From positions 10,056,001 through 10,120,000 of the forward strand of contig CM065378.1 in NCBI GenBank assembly GCA_033060915.1: a stretch of DNA of 64,000 bases. Reading direction: 5' to 3'. The DNA comes from Euryodendron excelsum (lineage: Eukaryota > Streptophyta > Magnoliopsida > Ericales > Pentaphylacaceae). Shown one piece after another: positions 1-11,452 of this stretch (position 1 is its first letter; each line of letters opens with the position of its first letter). A program made the translations under genes and the position numbers. Below the pieces are notes generated by a model. The model worked only from the letters and a program-made list of their open reading frames with translations. It did no database searches and was not told where the DNA came from.

Positions 1-165
1 TTCTAAACGTTAGAGCTACATACAGTGGTCACTTGAGAATGTTATACAAAAGGAATGTCAAAGGTGGTTCAACTCTGAAACAACTTAAGCTTGTCCCATT
101 GATAATCCTCTTCGTGAAGTAACAAACTCTCATATGAGAAAGGCAAGACAAGACATGGCATACAC

Positions 166-524
166 TAGGGGTGGCCACGGGCCCAATGGCTAGCCCAAGC
201 CCGCCCATCATTTATAGGGCTTGGGATTTTTTTAGGCCCAATTTGTTTAATGAGCGGGCTTAAGAATTGTGTTTGAAGCCTAGCCTGGCCCAAAATATAT
301 GTAAAATAATATATTTTTATATTTTTGTATAGTTATGTATTTATATTTTATATTACCTAACATTATTTTTTGAAGAAATTATATTTATTACAAATATTTT
401 TAAGTTAAATGGGCGGGCATGGGAATTAAAGTTTTACTTTGTGCGGGCTTGGGATATGGTTAGAGGCTCGATGGGAAATTTTTTTAATATAGACCAGGCC
501 CAGCCCGACCAATGGCCACTCCTA
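166..524. mobile_element. hAT-type MITE (non-autonomous DNA transposon)
   Basis: Ends are TAGGGGTGGCCA on the left and the complement of TAGGAGTGGCCA on the right (one mismatch in 12). The element is flanked by a perfect 8-bp direct repeat, GCATACAC, at 158-165 and 525-532, the target-site length made by hAT transposases. The subterminal parts are rich in GGGC/GCCC on both sides and the middle is AT-rich. It is 359 bp long, has no coding capacity and would depend on a transposase supplied elsewhere. The call rests on the ends and the duplication. Confidence 0.9.
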
Positions 525-1329
525 GCATACACTAATGTAACTTACTGTTTTCCTTTCATGGTCAATGAACTTAACCAAATCCTCGTCTGTGCATGGTCTG
601 ATGCACATCCACAATACAACAAAATTAGTCTTTCGCAGGCAACCCCCCAAAAGATTGGACTTCTTGTGGCACTTGCAAGTGCAAAAAAAAGCCTCATTTA
701 GGATCTAAACTTCAATGAAAAAGGCAATAATCCTCGTAAAATTGCAGTAAAAGAACTTCTGATGGTGCTTTAAGCAGCTGCACTTATTCTCACAACAAAA
801 CTTAGCACTAGAGACAGCTCAAAGTGCTTGGAAAGTGCATTCCCCAGCAGCTTCAGATGCCGCAAAAAAAAATGCAGATGAAACAGTTTTTCCCCTTCCT
901 TTTAGGCTATTTTGACTGCCCGGTGGGTTTTTTTATTCAGTTGCTTTAATTTTAAAGTCACATAATCATTGCCTTTTCTCATCCTGTTAGTTATATACAT
1001 AGATCCATCTCAATCAAACCATCCAACCTATCCACAAGCCACACAACATAAAACTTCTACAAAATAAATAAACAACCAAACCATAGGAAACAAAGATCAC
1101 AAGTTGAACCAACAGCCATAACAACTGAAACTATCATATTAGAATTCATTCTCCATAGTTTATCAATCTGATATCAAATACAACCAGATGAGGATAACAG
1201 AACACCAAACAGAACGTAGGCAAAAAAACGAACACCCAATTTCTTCAATTATTTTCCTTTAATTTCTCAGCAACCAAACACAACATTCCAGAAATAAATA
1301 GACCAAATATCTTTAAAAATAATAAAATA
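525..1329. other. Intergenic, no gene recognised
   Basis: AT-rich sequence between the hAT MITE and a tandem duplication. Short open frames show no family motif. Nothing else could be supported. Confidence 0.4.
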
Positions 1330-1910
1330 AATAGACCAACCCTCAATTGGATATTTGGCCCCGAGAGAGAAAAGGATTTCACTGCTTGTCTCAACAGTCT
1401 GTCGAGGAGCAGTGAAATCCTTATTTCTTTAGTTATTACAGAGCTTCTCTCAGGACTTTGGCGCTGATTCAGTTCAGCCATGCCCCAATTTTTTAAATGT
1501 ATTACATAATAACTAGTGAAGTAGCAACTACAAACTAGAAAGAATATTATCAACAGACAATAAGAGAAGCTACAATAAAAAAATTAAAAAGAACAACATA
1601 TAAAACTAAATAGACCAACCCTCAACCAGATATTTGATCGAGAGAGAGAAGCATTTCACTGCTCGTCTCGACAGTTGGTCGCAGAGCTTCTCTTCGGAGT
1701 TCGGGTTCTGATTCAATTGAACCACGCCGTAATTCTTGTAGTTTTGACAGAACTTCTCTTTGGACTTTGGGGTTGATTCAATTGAACCATGCCTAAATAT
1801 ATTGAAATTAGTAGATAATAACTAGTGTAGCAGCTAATACAAACTTGGAAGAATATAATCATCAAAGAATAAGAGAAGTTCAAATCAGAAAAGAGAACAC
1901 ATAAAACTAC
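1330..1910. repeat. Tandem duplication, about 280-bp period
   Basis: A segment starting with AATAGACCAACCCTCAA at about 1330 is repeated from about 1609. Both copies carry a block of about 45 bp ending in the complement of an ATG (1441-1482, 1685-1727). A third copy of that block lies at 1750-1791. Read on the minus strand, two of the three blocks (first and third) open with similar short peptides of the form M-A/V-E/Q-L-N-Q. No known protein is recognised, so the duplication is annotated as a repeat only. Confidence 0.6.
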
Positions 1911-2239
1911 GAAGGAACCGAATGCAGAACCCTAGTTTTTGTGGAATCCAAAAAATTTATAATGTTCGTATTATACTATTTCCACAGAAACTAGGACTAG
2001 AAATCTACATGTACGCCGCACCTTGGATTGGCAAAGAGTTGAGAGCAGATTACAGATACAAAACCCCAGCCGATGGCAGATCAAGAAGAGGTAGAGAGAG
2101 CGCGAGAACGGCTTGTGCATATGAATATTCTGTACGTACATAGAGAGCGTAGAAATGCTAGCTGAACTCTCAAGTTAGTGTATCGCCTGTTTGGATTCGG
2201 GAATTGTGTAATCTACTGATGGAAAAGGCGATGAACCAA

Positions 2240-2560
2240 CTTTAGTCCCTTAGCCCAAAATGAAAGGTATGAGGCCGCAGCCCAACCCCAAAGGGTGAAC
2301 CTTTTGGTTTTGTTTTTTTTTTTTTTTTTCTCAGTTACGCATAGCATACGCATCTCGACTAATTTCTTCTTTAATTTGGTCTAATCTGTTCTACATTAGT
2401 CCCTTTGCCCAAAATGAAAGGTATGAGGCCGAAGCCCAACCCCCATTGGGTGAAGTTATTTTTTTTCTTGTGGGGTTATGGAGTTAGGGGTGTTCAGGCA
2501 GCTTAAGCACATCTAGACTAATTCTTTTATCTGATCTAATTCATTCTAATTTCATAATAC
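2240..2560. repeat. Tandem duplication, about 155-bp period
   Basis: The phrase CCCAAAATGAAAGGTATGAG occurs near 2258 and again near 2410. It is followed in each copy by a GCCCAACCCC motif and then a CATCT-GACTAAT stretch with a TCTAAT-rich tail. The copies differ by small indels and a poly-T tract. No gene is visible. Confidence 0.55.
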
Positions 2561-4326
2561 TACGAATGAAGTACAACAGTTGTGCACGTGACCCAACATA
2601 TTAGCTTGGATTTTTCTTCCTAACTTAGCCACTGCAGGAAAAATTATTTAATATACCTGAAGTATCATATGGCTTTGCTCCATCCTCCACGCAGTGTTTC
2701 AGAAGCACTAACTAATTTCTTCTAGCCGAGTACTACCAATGGTCTCAGCTTTCGTTTTAATTGGTCCAATTGACAACAGACGTTAAAAAAATTAGATAAA
2801 GAATGGTAAAATGGTAAACTTACTTCTTCACCCTCCATTTGAGAGGTGTTTGAGTAGCATGGAGAGGGCTTTCCTGAATTTTGCAGATGATCAGGTGGTT
2901 AAGTTTGTTTGTAGAGTCCTAGCTAATTTGGTGAGATCCTCGTGGGTTGGTTGTTTCTCAAGAAAAACTCTTCCTATAAAATTAAACCTGTGCAGCTGAA
3001 GCAATTTTGTGTGCACAAGAGCATGTCTAAACTCAAAATTATTTTCTTTTGTTCGACTCATGATATTCTTTAGCTCTCTTCAAACATTTATCTGCCTGTC
3101 TCTCTTGCTATTTGTTCCTTCACATTGTGTGCCCTGGTCTTACAGGTTTGTACAAGCACTGGTCTAGGTTGCACGTGCTTGAATTATTATATGAAGGGTT
3201 CTCCTTGTAAAGACTCCTGATCTTATCTTTCTCAGTCCACAATCCACTCCAGTTACAAACTGTTTCTCAAAATCATTTAGAAACTAGCTCAACTCTTTTT
3301 TGTTACCACTTGCAATCCCAAAGCATTTCCCTATGTTCATAATGGCAATCTATCACAAGTGTGTTTGTTCCCTCAGAAAAACAATAGTTAAAGCGTTTGA
3401 GCAGAGGTCGCAACTGATCTGTTCCTGTATCCATGACAAGCGCAGCCAAATACATTATGGAACTTGTTAAACATTTTAATTACTAAAAATAGCCTATTAG
3501 TCGAGTGGTCCAGATTATAGAGATGGCCTTACAGACCAAATGCAGAATTGTTCCTTCACAGTATCTGGTTTCTATTGCTTATACATGACCTGATATACCT
3601 TAAAAATTGCACATAACTTTGATAGTGAAACTGCCATAACCTGCCCGGCTTTTGTAGTACAATGGATATATATATATATATATATAGATAGATAGATTGC
3701 TTGAAAACTCCATAGGAAAGGCAGATGATTCTCAAACGGGCAGCTTAAACTAGTGTTTTGAGAATCAAGCTTCACTGGCCAGTGGCCGCCATCTTTTAAA
3801 AACTTGAAACCGATAATTGCAAGTTCATGCACAGCCAACATGCCACGCGCTTGGATGAAAACAAAAATGCAAAAGCTTGGCCTATATATGATTTTTGGGA
3901 CACGATGAACAGAGCATCATACTCGAAGCATAGTTGATCCTGTAATTACTCTGATCTAGTGAATATTTCTTTACCAGGGACCAAAATATGTGGTAGCAAA
4001 GGGAAAATGAAAAGATAGCACTGAATGAATTCATACATCATCTTGCTTGCAGTCTTATATAAATTTTTTTTTACACATAACAGGTACATGCTACATTAAA
4101 AACAAGGAAGAATAAGAGATGCAAATGCAAATATAAGTGCCTCTTCTTGCTCAGTCTTAATAAGCTGATATTGGACTACAACGCTTTCCAAAACAAGGAC
4201 CACAAAGAGAGAGAGAAAGAGAGAGAGGGAGAGAGAGAGAGAGAGGAGGGGGGGGGGGGGGGGGGGCTGAATTAGTAAGTATGCTCACCATGTGTGATAA
4301 ATCTTGACCTGACATGATGCAATTAA
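2561..4326. other. 3' flank of the minus-strand gene; no other gene
   Basis: Holds the likely 3' UTR of the gene at 4327-6533, whose end was not determined, plus a (TA)n/(GATA)n microsatellite near 3664-3697 and a GA/G tract at 4206-4266. No further coding region could be supported on either strand. Confidence 0.4.
4206..4266. repeat. GA microsatellite joined to a 19-base G run
   Basis: Imperfect (GA)n at 4206-4247 passes directly into an uninterrupted run of 19 G at 4248-4266. It lies 60 bp beyond the stop codon of the minus-strand gene, so it would be a CT/C tract in that gene's 3' UTR. Confidence 0.85.
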
Positions 4327-4413
4327 TCAACCAACTCTGACTACTGGAACACTGCGCCGAGCTGATAGAACATCATTCATTTGGGCAATTTGTAGCAAGA
4401 GCTGGCTGATTTT
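4327..4413 (-). CDS. Exon 2 (terminal) of the uncharacterised membrane protein
   Basis: 28 codons plus TGA (4329-4327), preceded by a CAG acceptor at 4416-4414. It is too short to be found as an ORF. It was recognised because it is in phase with exon 1 and continues its amphipathic helix. Confidence 0.7.
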   Translation of the reverse strand, partial: KISQLLLQIAQMNDVLSARRSVPVVRVG

Positions 4414-6533
4414 CTGGAAATGTTCAATTGTGCAACCACTCATTTAGGAATGGAAACAGAAATGTATATCAATAAACAAATGGAGGATGCACTTTCACCA
4501 TTATATTATGATAGAAAAGTACATGTGGAAGAAAATAAATATATTTAGACATGCATTTATATATACTCATCATCTTTGACATCTAAATATGCATCTTATA
4601 ATTGGAGGATACCAATTACCAATGTTTCTCTTAACTAAAAAGGACCGCCTCAGATCAAGAAACCCCGGTAGACATGATATGGAAGGTCACCCACATCTAA
4701 TTTCTGGGAACAAAGAGATGTATATCCATTACGACTAAAAGCATGTTTAATTTGTCTATGGTAACAAGCTTTCCTATAGTTTTAAGGAGGCAGAAGAACC
4801 AGAAATTATATCCCAAATTTTAAGAGCGAAAACTCCTGTTCGTTCCCCACTCAACACAGATGAGTCGCTTTGTTTAGCTCAAAAGAAAAACAAAAGAACA
4901 TAGGAACCATGGAGTTTAGTGTTGAATCAAAGCTATATAAAACGCTCGCGGTTTTCTATAAAAAAAACCCACAATACCCACTAAAACCAAGTCCCACTGC
5001 GTTCAAGGAGTTTACAAAATTTTTCTCATGCCCATGACTGAATCAACTCCTTTCGTACCACGTGGTTCTTAGAAGTCTTCAAATCCGAAAACTCAAACAA
5101 ATAATGATCAAATCGAAGAACCAACCTGTTATCATCCTTGAATTTGAAGAAATCTATAATTTCTCCTTCACAGAGACCCTGTTATATATGGCTCTGCCAA
5201 GTTTTCAATGCTAAGTCAAGCTTTCATTGCTGAACCAAATTCTAGAGAACACCACACTGCTTACCACTACAGTTGCCAAAAGAGGCCATCACAATAGCAA
5301 TATGAATTGTGGAAGTCAAATTGACAAGTATTCATTTCATTGATTCTAAGATGAGTATATGACCTAACTAAGTTCAACCAAACTCAATCAAGCAGAATGT
5401 TTATAGAGAGTTTTAGGTCCACTTGGCTACAGTTTTGTGTTTTGTTTTTCAAAATTCGCTGAAACTGCGATTAGCAAACTAGTTCCTAAAACTGTTTTGT
5501 TTTCGCCCACATTGCATTTGGTAAACTGGAAACTTGTTTCCGATGAATTTTTCAAAAAACATCCCCTAGAAATTAAGAAAAAAAAAATTGTTTTTTGAGT
5601 TTCATGCACCGTTTCATTCAAAAATGAAAACAACATAAGAACGAGATTTTTTCGACAGTTTCATTTTCCTATTTCTTGGAACATGAAAAGCGAAAACTTC
5701 TCAAATTTTTTATTTTTTTTGTTTGAGAGAAGACAAAAACAAAAACGAAAGCAGAAACCGAACCGTAACGCTCACACAACTAGGACTTGTTTCATGTGAA
5801 TATCACATCGGACTCAGCAGAGAGATCATTATGACCATCATAACATGTCACGTTGACCATAATCCATAGCTTTTATTTCCTCTGTGCATCATAAATCTTA
5901 TAGAACTGGCATTTTGACGAACACATGAAGGTATTTGCAAAATATAATGAACGTAGCCAAACGAACCTGGTCTTTCTCTCTGACTAGGAAACTCAGACGG
6001 TCCTCATTCTCTTGCCGGAATCTCCGACGCCACCGCCACACCTTTACGTACAGCAACGACACCGCCAAAACTCCAGATACACACACAAATGACCAGAGAC
6101 CCCCTTTACACACTGCATAATTGCGAACCACATAAGCAACACGAACAATCCCGGAGCTGAGCAGCCCCAACTGCGACCTCAAGCGCCACCCATTCCCACC
6201 TGTGACTCTCAACGGACCGACCTGTTCCCCTTCATTCGACGTCGATTCCGCCGACAACGACGGCGAACTGGATTCTTGGGGTGGTTCTTGAGGATGCTGG
6301 TTGCCTTGTGCATGTATAGGCAAGCCCTCGTGGTTGCTTGGAGGAAAAATGGAAGAGCCGTCGTGAAGGTAGTTGTCTCTGACCACCAACACCGAGCCAT
6401 CGCCCCATCCTCTTGACTGGTTGGTTGTTCGGCTGCCGGCGGCGGCGGAGGTGGCGGTGGAACACGTTTGGTGCCATGGTGATTGAATTTGCTCCCACTC
6501 GTTCAACCCTTCCGCAACCTCCACATCTTCCAT
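4327..6533 (-). CDS. Uncharacterised plant membrane protein, two exons, 217 aa
   Basis: Function unknown; I do not recognise the family. Exon 1 runs from ATG at 6533 down to 5967 (189 codons) and ends in CAG before a GT donor. Exon 2 runs 4413 to 4327 (28 codons plus TGA) after a TTTCCAG acceptor. The 1,553-bp intron is phase 0, and reading on into it instead adds a low-quality 22-residue tail. The protein has an acidic start with a W-E-Q-I-Q-S-P motif, and a low-complexity Ser/Pro/Gln region to about residue 105. One hydrophobic segment lies at about 144-163, followed by a very basic W-R-W-R-R-R patch, as expected for a membrane anchor with cytosolic flank. A charged helix follows and continues across the splice into exon 2 as a Leu/Ile-rich heptad-like stretch. 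The protein ends R-R-S-V-P-V-V-R-V-G. A stretch this well spliced argues for a real gene; the role is open. Confidence 0.75.
5967..6533 (-). CDS. Exon 1 of the uncharacterised membrane protein
   Basis: 189 full codons, from the ATG at 6531-6533 to the phase-0 donor at 5966-5965. It contains the single predicted membrane segment and the basic patch. Just upstream on the minus strand is a pyrimidine-rich stretch ending in AAG, so a 5' UTR intron is possible. Confidence 0.75.
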
Positions 6534-9250
6534 ATCCTTGGGACAGGAGGCTGTATGAACAATTGAACATATAGATTACGAGTGAGAGACTGAGACTGAA
6601 ACATTTAGAAGTGGACACTAGGCATCTCTGTCTTCTTCCTGGACCTGCTGATATTTTCCCAAGATTCCATTCTGACTGTATTACAAGGCTTGCATATGCA
6701 TGGATATTAGAGAGAGTGACTGGTTAGAGTTTTGACAAGTCAGATTGGGTGAGTATGATCCATTTTTTGATCCTCTCGTTTGATTTGAGAGGAAGGAAAG
6801 GGGAGGAAAGGAAAGAAATAGCGAAAATAGGGTGCAAATTTTAATTTTTTTTAAATTAAATAGAGAAGAATTTTTTTTTTTTAAAGTTGTGTTTGGATTA
6901 AAATTTTGATGATAAAAAAAAAAATTAAAAAGTAAATTGTGAGAAAAAATAGAATAAAAATATTATTTTATTTTATTTTATTTTTTCATTTATTTTTTAA
7001 CTTTTTCCTTTATATATTCAATTGCAAATACAGCATAAAAGTTCCAAACAGGATAAATATAAGGCAGAGCCACACCGCGATTCTCACTGAGCATCACACA
7101 TGATATGGGATATTTTGTGAGGGTAGAAATATCTCAGTTTTATTATGGTAGAAACATCTCAGTGGGCCCCTCGAACACCAACCTCCTATTGCCATGGCAG
7201 CAAATGCAGTGGGGCCAGCTGATGTGGCAATTTTAATTTGAAAAGTTGTAAACTTTTAGAAAGTCCACCGGATGTTGTGATTACATTTTTTAATTAAAAA
7301 AACATTTTGATGGATGTATTGTTTGTTTTAGTGAAAGTCCTAACTCAATCGTATTATTTCATATAATTTTTTTGTTTGTATAATCTTACTCTATTGGTTG
7401 TAAGTTTAATAGTCAATACAGGAAGAAAAATTATATTCTTGTAAAATTTTTATACATAAAACTTTACTGTAATAATGTAGTAGTTATATTTTTAAAAATA
7501 TAAGTCAAAATAGTTTGTATTTTGGTTTGAATCATTGTTATCAATCCTGTACAAGGTAAGATACTTTTTTTACCATTAGCACGTTATGTACCAGTACCAG
7601 TGTAATAATGGGTATTATCTCGAATTTATCTTTATAAATATTATATGCTATAAAAATATATATATTTAAAATGTCGAGTGTTTTAATATAATGTAAACAT
7701 ATTATTCAACCTAACTATATATTTAAAAACACTTAAAAGACATATTATTGTCTAGTATATGTTTAAAATAAATTTTAATTAACAATTGTCATCAAAAGAT
7801 AATAAAATTGAATTATTTTAAAATAAATTATACAAAATAAGTACCGTTCGATGCCGATACCATTGGTATTGGGCGGTATCGCTTGTATTATTCGGTATTA
7901 ACCGATACCTTAGTCAGTATGGTATGTACCGACCGATATTTCTGGTACCAGTACAAAATTTATTACTATGATTTGAATTGAAAAGACTAAAATAGCAACA
8001 TTATTTTGCATGAAAAATCTATAGAAAATTCTATTTGTAAATCATTACGAGAACATAGTTTGGACATGTTTTCCACTAGATGCAAAAGAATTACAACTTA
8101 TGAAAATCTATTATTCCAAAAAATTTATATAAAAAATCTATACCAAAATAATGCGACGATAAATTTTTAATAATTAAGAGCTGTCGTGATAAATGTTTTG
8201 CCTCAAAGACAAGATAAAAGACTCATAGTGTACCTTGGGTTGAGAGGACCAAATTTAACTGTTCATACTTTAGAGTTGTGGTAGGTTTGGTTTGGCACTA
8301 GTTTTTTTCGACTTTTGCAATTTTATTTAAATAAAATTCAATTTTGTTATTATTTTTACAGAATTTTAGTTTACAAATACTCATAGAAAATAGGAAATTA
8401 AGTTTCGGTTAAAACAAGTCACTAAAAACAAAAAAAAGTGTTATTTCAAATGTATTAAAATAACTTTCTTTTTTGGTATTGTGCAAATTTTTTAGACAAA
8501 ATTTCAATTTTAATTTTATATTAAGTATGCATAACTTAAAAGCTCATAAAAATAATAAAAAATTTAAACTTAAATTAACTAACACTACCAAAAACGAAAA
8601 AAGCTAGTAAATAAGTATGGAAAAAAGCTGGTGTGCAAGGGTGCCGAATTGCACTCCAAGGCGCGGATTGACAGATTCGGTGAGAAATCCGGTCAAATCT
8701 ACGGATTACCTTAGTCAAATCAACGAACTCCATACGAATTGTGTCTTCAACCACTAGTTAGTGGCAACATGACCTTCTATAGTGGGGGTGAAACAACCTG
8801 ATAGAATATCGATGTACCTTCCAACGTTTTAAGTGTTATTGCCACTGAACCACAAACAACTCCCCAAACATTCCTTTATTCTTTTCCCTTCATTGAAAGA
8901 ATTTATATTTACTAGATGCAATTATTTACAAGGAAGGAATTAGTGTATAAAAGAATAAAAATACTTTAAAACATGCATACAGGTACATTTATGAATAAAA
9001 ATTACTTACATAATTGTATAAAAATATAAATATTTATACACGCTAATATTCTCATTTTAAATTCTTTTGACAAATAATCAAATATGCTCTGGCGCTTGCA
9101 TTGCGTGACTTAGATCCAAAGCACAGTTTTTGACCAGAACGAAACTGTTGTTCCCAACAAGTCTCACCACCGGCTAGCCAGTAACAGCTAACCCCTTGAC
9201 TAGCCGTTGTGGATACCATAATCTCAGCGTCGACAAAGGGCAAAAAGTTC
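6534..9250. other. Divergent intergenic region, very AT-rich
   Basis: Lies between the minus-strand gene (start 6533) and the plus-strand channel gene, so it must hold both promoters. It contains one probable MITE (7533-7970) and long A/T tracts at 6840-7010. No coding region was seen. Confidence 0.5.
7533..7970. mobile_element. Probable MITE with GGTACC-rich core
   Basis: The ends CATTGTTATCAATCCTGTAC and the complement of the right end match at 15 of 20 positions. They are flanked by GTTTGAAT at 7525-7532 and ATTTGAAT at 7971-7978, an 8-bp duplication with one mismatch. The interior is full of GGTACC/GGTAT and CGATACC motifs in both orientations. The 8-bp duplication suggests hAT; no coding capacity. 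Confidence 0.5.
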
Positions 9251-9252
9251 CG

Positions 9253-9259
9253 TATAAAA
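9253..9259 (+). promoter_or_regulatory. Candidate TATA box of the channel gene
   Basis: TATAAAA inside a CCGT...ACGG frame. A start about 30 bp downstream (near 9283) would give a leader exon ending at the donor at 9455. Position only; no transcript data. Confidence 0.4.
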
Positions 9260-9282
9260 CGGAAAGTCTAAACCAATGTTCA

Positions 9283-9455
9283 ACGGCCACTTCACCAATA
9301 AATAAATAACAAAAAAACAAAAAAATTTATGTAAAAGCTTTGCCCCATCGAAAAGAATCAAGAGAATCTAGAGGAGCATCATCAATAGCTTCGTCAACAT
9401 ATACAGTCCCCACTGCCAGTCATTCTTCCGGTCAATACCCAAAAACCAAACCCAG
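9283..9455 (+). other. Candidate non-coding 5' leader exon of the channel gene
   Basis: Starts below the TATA candidate and ends AAACCCAG before GTTTGG, a usable donor. It would splice to the CAG acceptor at 11105-11106, 65 bp before the start codon, over a 1,651-bp intron. This is inference from signals alone. Confidence 0.35.
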
Positions 9456-10251
9456 GTTTGGTTCTATTCAATATCTCATTTCTTTGATTGAGTTGTGCTT
9501 TTCTTAAGTTTTAACAGTGATTTGCTTTGCTTAATGGTGTATTTGTGGACTTTTAAGATTGCTCTTTTCCTAGATTCTCTTTGTTTCGTCTTCCTTTACT
9601 GTTTTTTGAATTCTGGGAATGCTTAAATTTGACTTCTGCATTTCAAATGCTTAGATTTGGAAGAAAGCAAGACTGTAATGGATGATTCTTGGACTGTTAT
9701 TATGTCTTCCTACTGGGTCTTGCAAGTTATGTTACTTGTCTGAAGTAGTTGAAGCTAAACCCTTCTGTATGTCTCCCCAATTTCACTCATTCATGGGCTA
9801 TATATATATATATACTTTCATTGCCTTCCAATGATTCCTTGCTGGAACATGCATCTTGCCTGAAGATCGGCTATTAATTAGTCCTAAATATGTGCTGCTT
9901 TTACTCTTGATTTGCATAATTTTGCAGTTAGGGGTTCAAGGCAGTCTTACAACAATTATGCCTTATAATCTATATAAGTTCCTTAAAAGATTATGAATGC
10001 TAGGAGTTCAATTGGGAGCAGTTGGCCAAAGTGTGGATTTTTAGTCACTGCGTGTTAAAAAACATCATCCACTTTATTAGGTTTTTGACATTGTTAAAAT
10101 TTTTTGGGCTTTGGATCCGGCTCTTGGTTTTTAAGCTTGCGATGAATTGAGCTTGCTTGACCCATTGATATCTTGGTTAGGCCCTTGATGACTAAAGCTT
10201 GAGAGTGGACAGAGCTAGCTTTGTCTCATTGACAGCCTTAGGCCCTTGATC

Positions 10252-10593
10252 TATGTTACCTGGACTCTTCTAAACATGTGAAGTACTTGTGTCGGATACT
10301 CGACACCCAACACTCGACACCCTACACTCGACACTAGACACTAATTGGACATGCACCTAACAAGGATATATAACTAATTGAGTTTACTATAAAACTAAGT
10401 ATAGGACTTTTATTTTTTGTATGAAATGCTATATTTTAGCTTGTAAATGCTATTTTACCTTAAAAAAAGAAGAAGTATTTAAAAAATATGAAATATAGCC
10501 GTGTCCCAGTGTCTATGGACATGAAAATTAGATGAATCCGACACTTGGACACGTACCTGCACTTGATACCCGTACACGAGTCTAGGTAACATA
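10252..10593. mobile_element. Mutator-type MITE with 10-bp target duplication
   Basis: Termini TATGTTACCTGGACTC and TATGTTACCTAGACTC (right end complemented) match at 15 of 16 bases. They are flanked by a perfect 10-bp repeat, GCCCTTGATC, at 10242-10251 and 10594-10603. Subterminal regions are rich in GGACAC/GACAC repeats. Target length of 9-11 bp points to Mutator-like transposases. It sits inside a pre-existing tandem duplication of about 65 bp (CTTGAGAGTGGAC / CTTAAGAGTGGAC), within the leader intron of the channel gene. Confidence 0.8.
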
Positions 10594-11106
10594 GCCCTTG
10601 ATCACTAATGCTTAAGAGTGGACTAAGTGGCTTTGTCTCATCAACAGCCTTGGTTAGGAGCCGCAAATTCAATTTTGAACCATTTCGTTATTGATGAATT
10701 TCTCTCTCTTTCTTTTGTTTTCTTTATTTTTCTTTTGGGTCTACAAGGAAATGTCTCATGCTTCAGGTTTGGTCTTCACCACTGCTACACATGCACCCAA
10801 CTACCATACAGTCTAGTAGGTGAATGAAAATCTACAAATTTTCTATTACATGGATAGATACATAGATACACATTTATGGTCAAAATCATTTGTATAAAAA
10901 GAGCAAATAAACTGGGTTCTTTCATATGGATTTTCATATAAGTTATGAGAGATATAAATTTTCTTTTGCCAGTGCATCATGTTATCTTTTGTTTTCCCTC
11001 CCCCCAAAATAATCAATGATGATGTTGGATTTATTGCACTTTCTTATGCTTCTTATTTCATAATTTTACATTGCCATAATCAGGCATTTCCTTGTGCTTG
11101 GTGCAG

Positions 11107-11171
11107 TTGAGCTGTTGGTATGAAGCTTTTATGAGTTTTCTTCACAAAGGTTTTGACATTCCTCTGTAAAA
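11107..11171 (+). promoter_or_regulatory. 5' leader with two overlapping uORFs
   Basis: After the CAG acceptor at 11106 two upstream ATGs precede the main start. uORF1 (11120-11134) encodes four residues. Its TGA stop overlaps the ATG of uORF2 (11131-11169, 12 residues), whose TAA stop ends 2 bases before the main ATG at 11172. If the leader is spliced as inferred, ribosomes meet both before the channel ORF, which could dampen or regulate translation. Confidence 0.55.
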
Positions 11172-11452
11172 ATGATTGTTTCTGCTCTCTTGACATCTGT
11201 TGGAATAAATCTTGGCCTTTGTATTGTATTCTTCACATTGTATTCTGTCTTGGGGAAACAACCAAGTAATTATGATGTTTATGTGCCACGCTTGTTGGCT
11301 GAGGGGGAGTCTCAGCAAAGAAGTCGTTTTAACTTGGAAAGGCTATTACCTACCCCTGGTTGGATCAGAAGGGCGTGGAAGCCTTCTGAAGAGGAACTAC
11401 TTGCATCTTCAGGCTTGGATGCTGTGGTATTCATGCGCATTATCATCTTCAG
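11172..11452 (+). CDS. HYP1: HYP1-like exon 1
   Basis: Residues 1-94 (last codon split, phase 2). It holds the first membrane helix and the K-Q-P-S-N and [10 protein letters not shown] motifs typical of HYP1-type channels. The donor is AG/GTAATT. Confidence 0.93.

Noticed and set aside
6209..6618. Two other minus-strand frames over exon 1 of the membrane-protein gene
   Set aside because: Arg/Ser-rich shadow frames without splice continuation; the 5967-6533 frame joins a matching exon 2.
8287..8640. Inverted similarity TACTAG-TTTTTTCG at both ends, possible MITE
   Set aside because: Similarity is confined to a short T-rich stretch and no target duplication was found.
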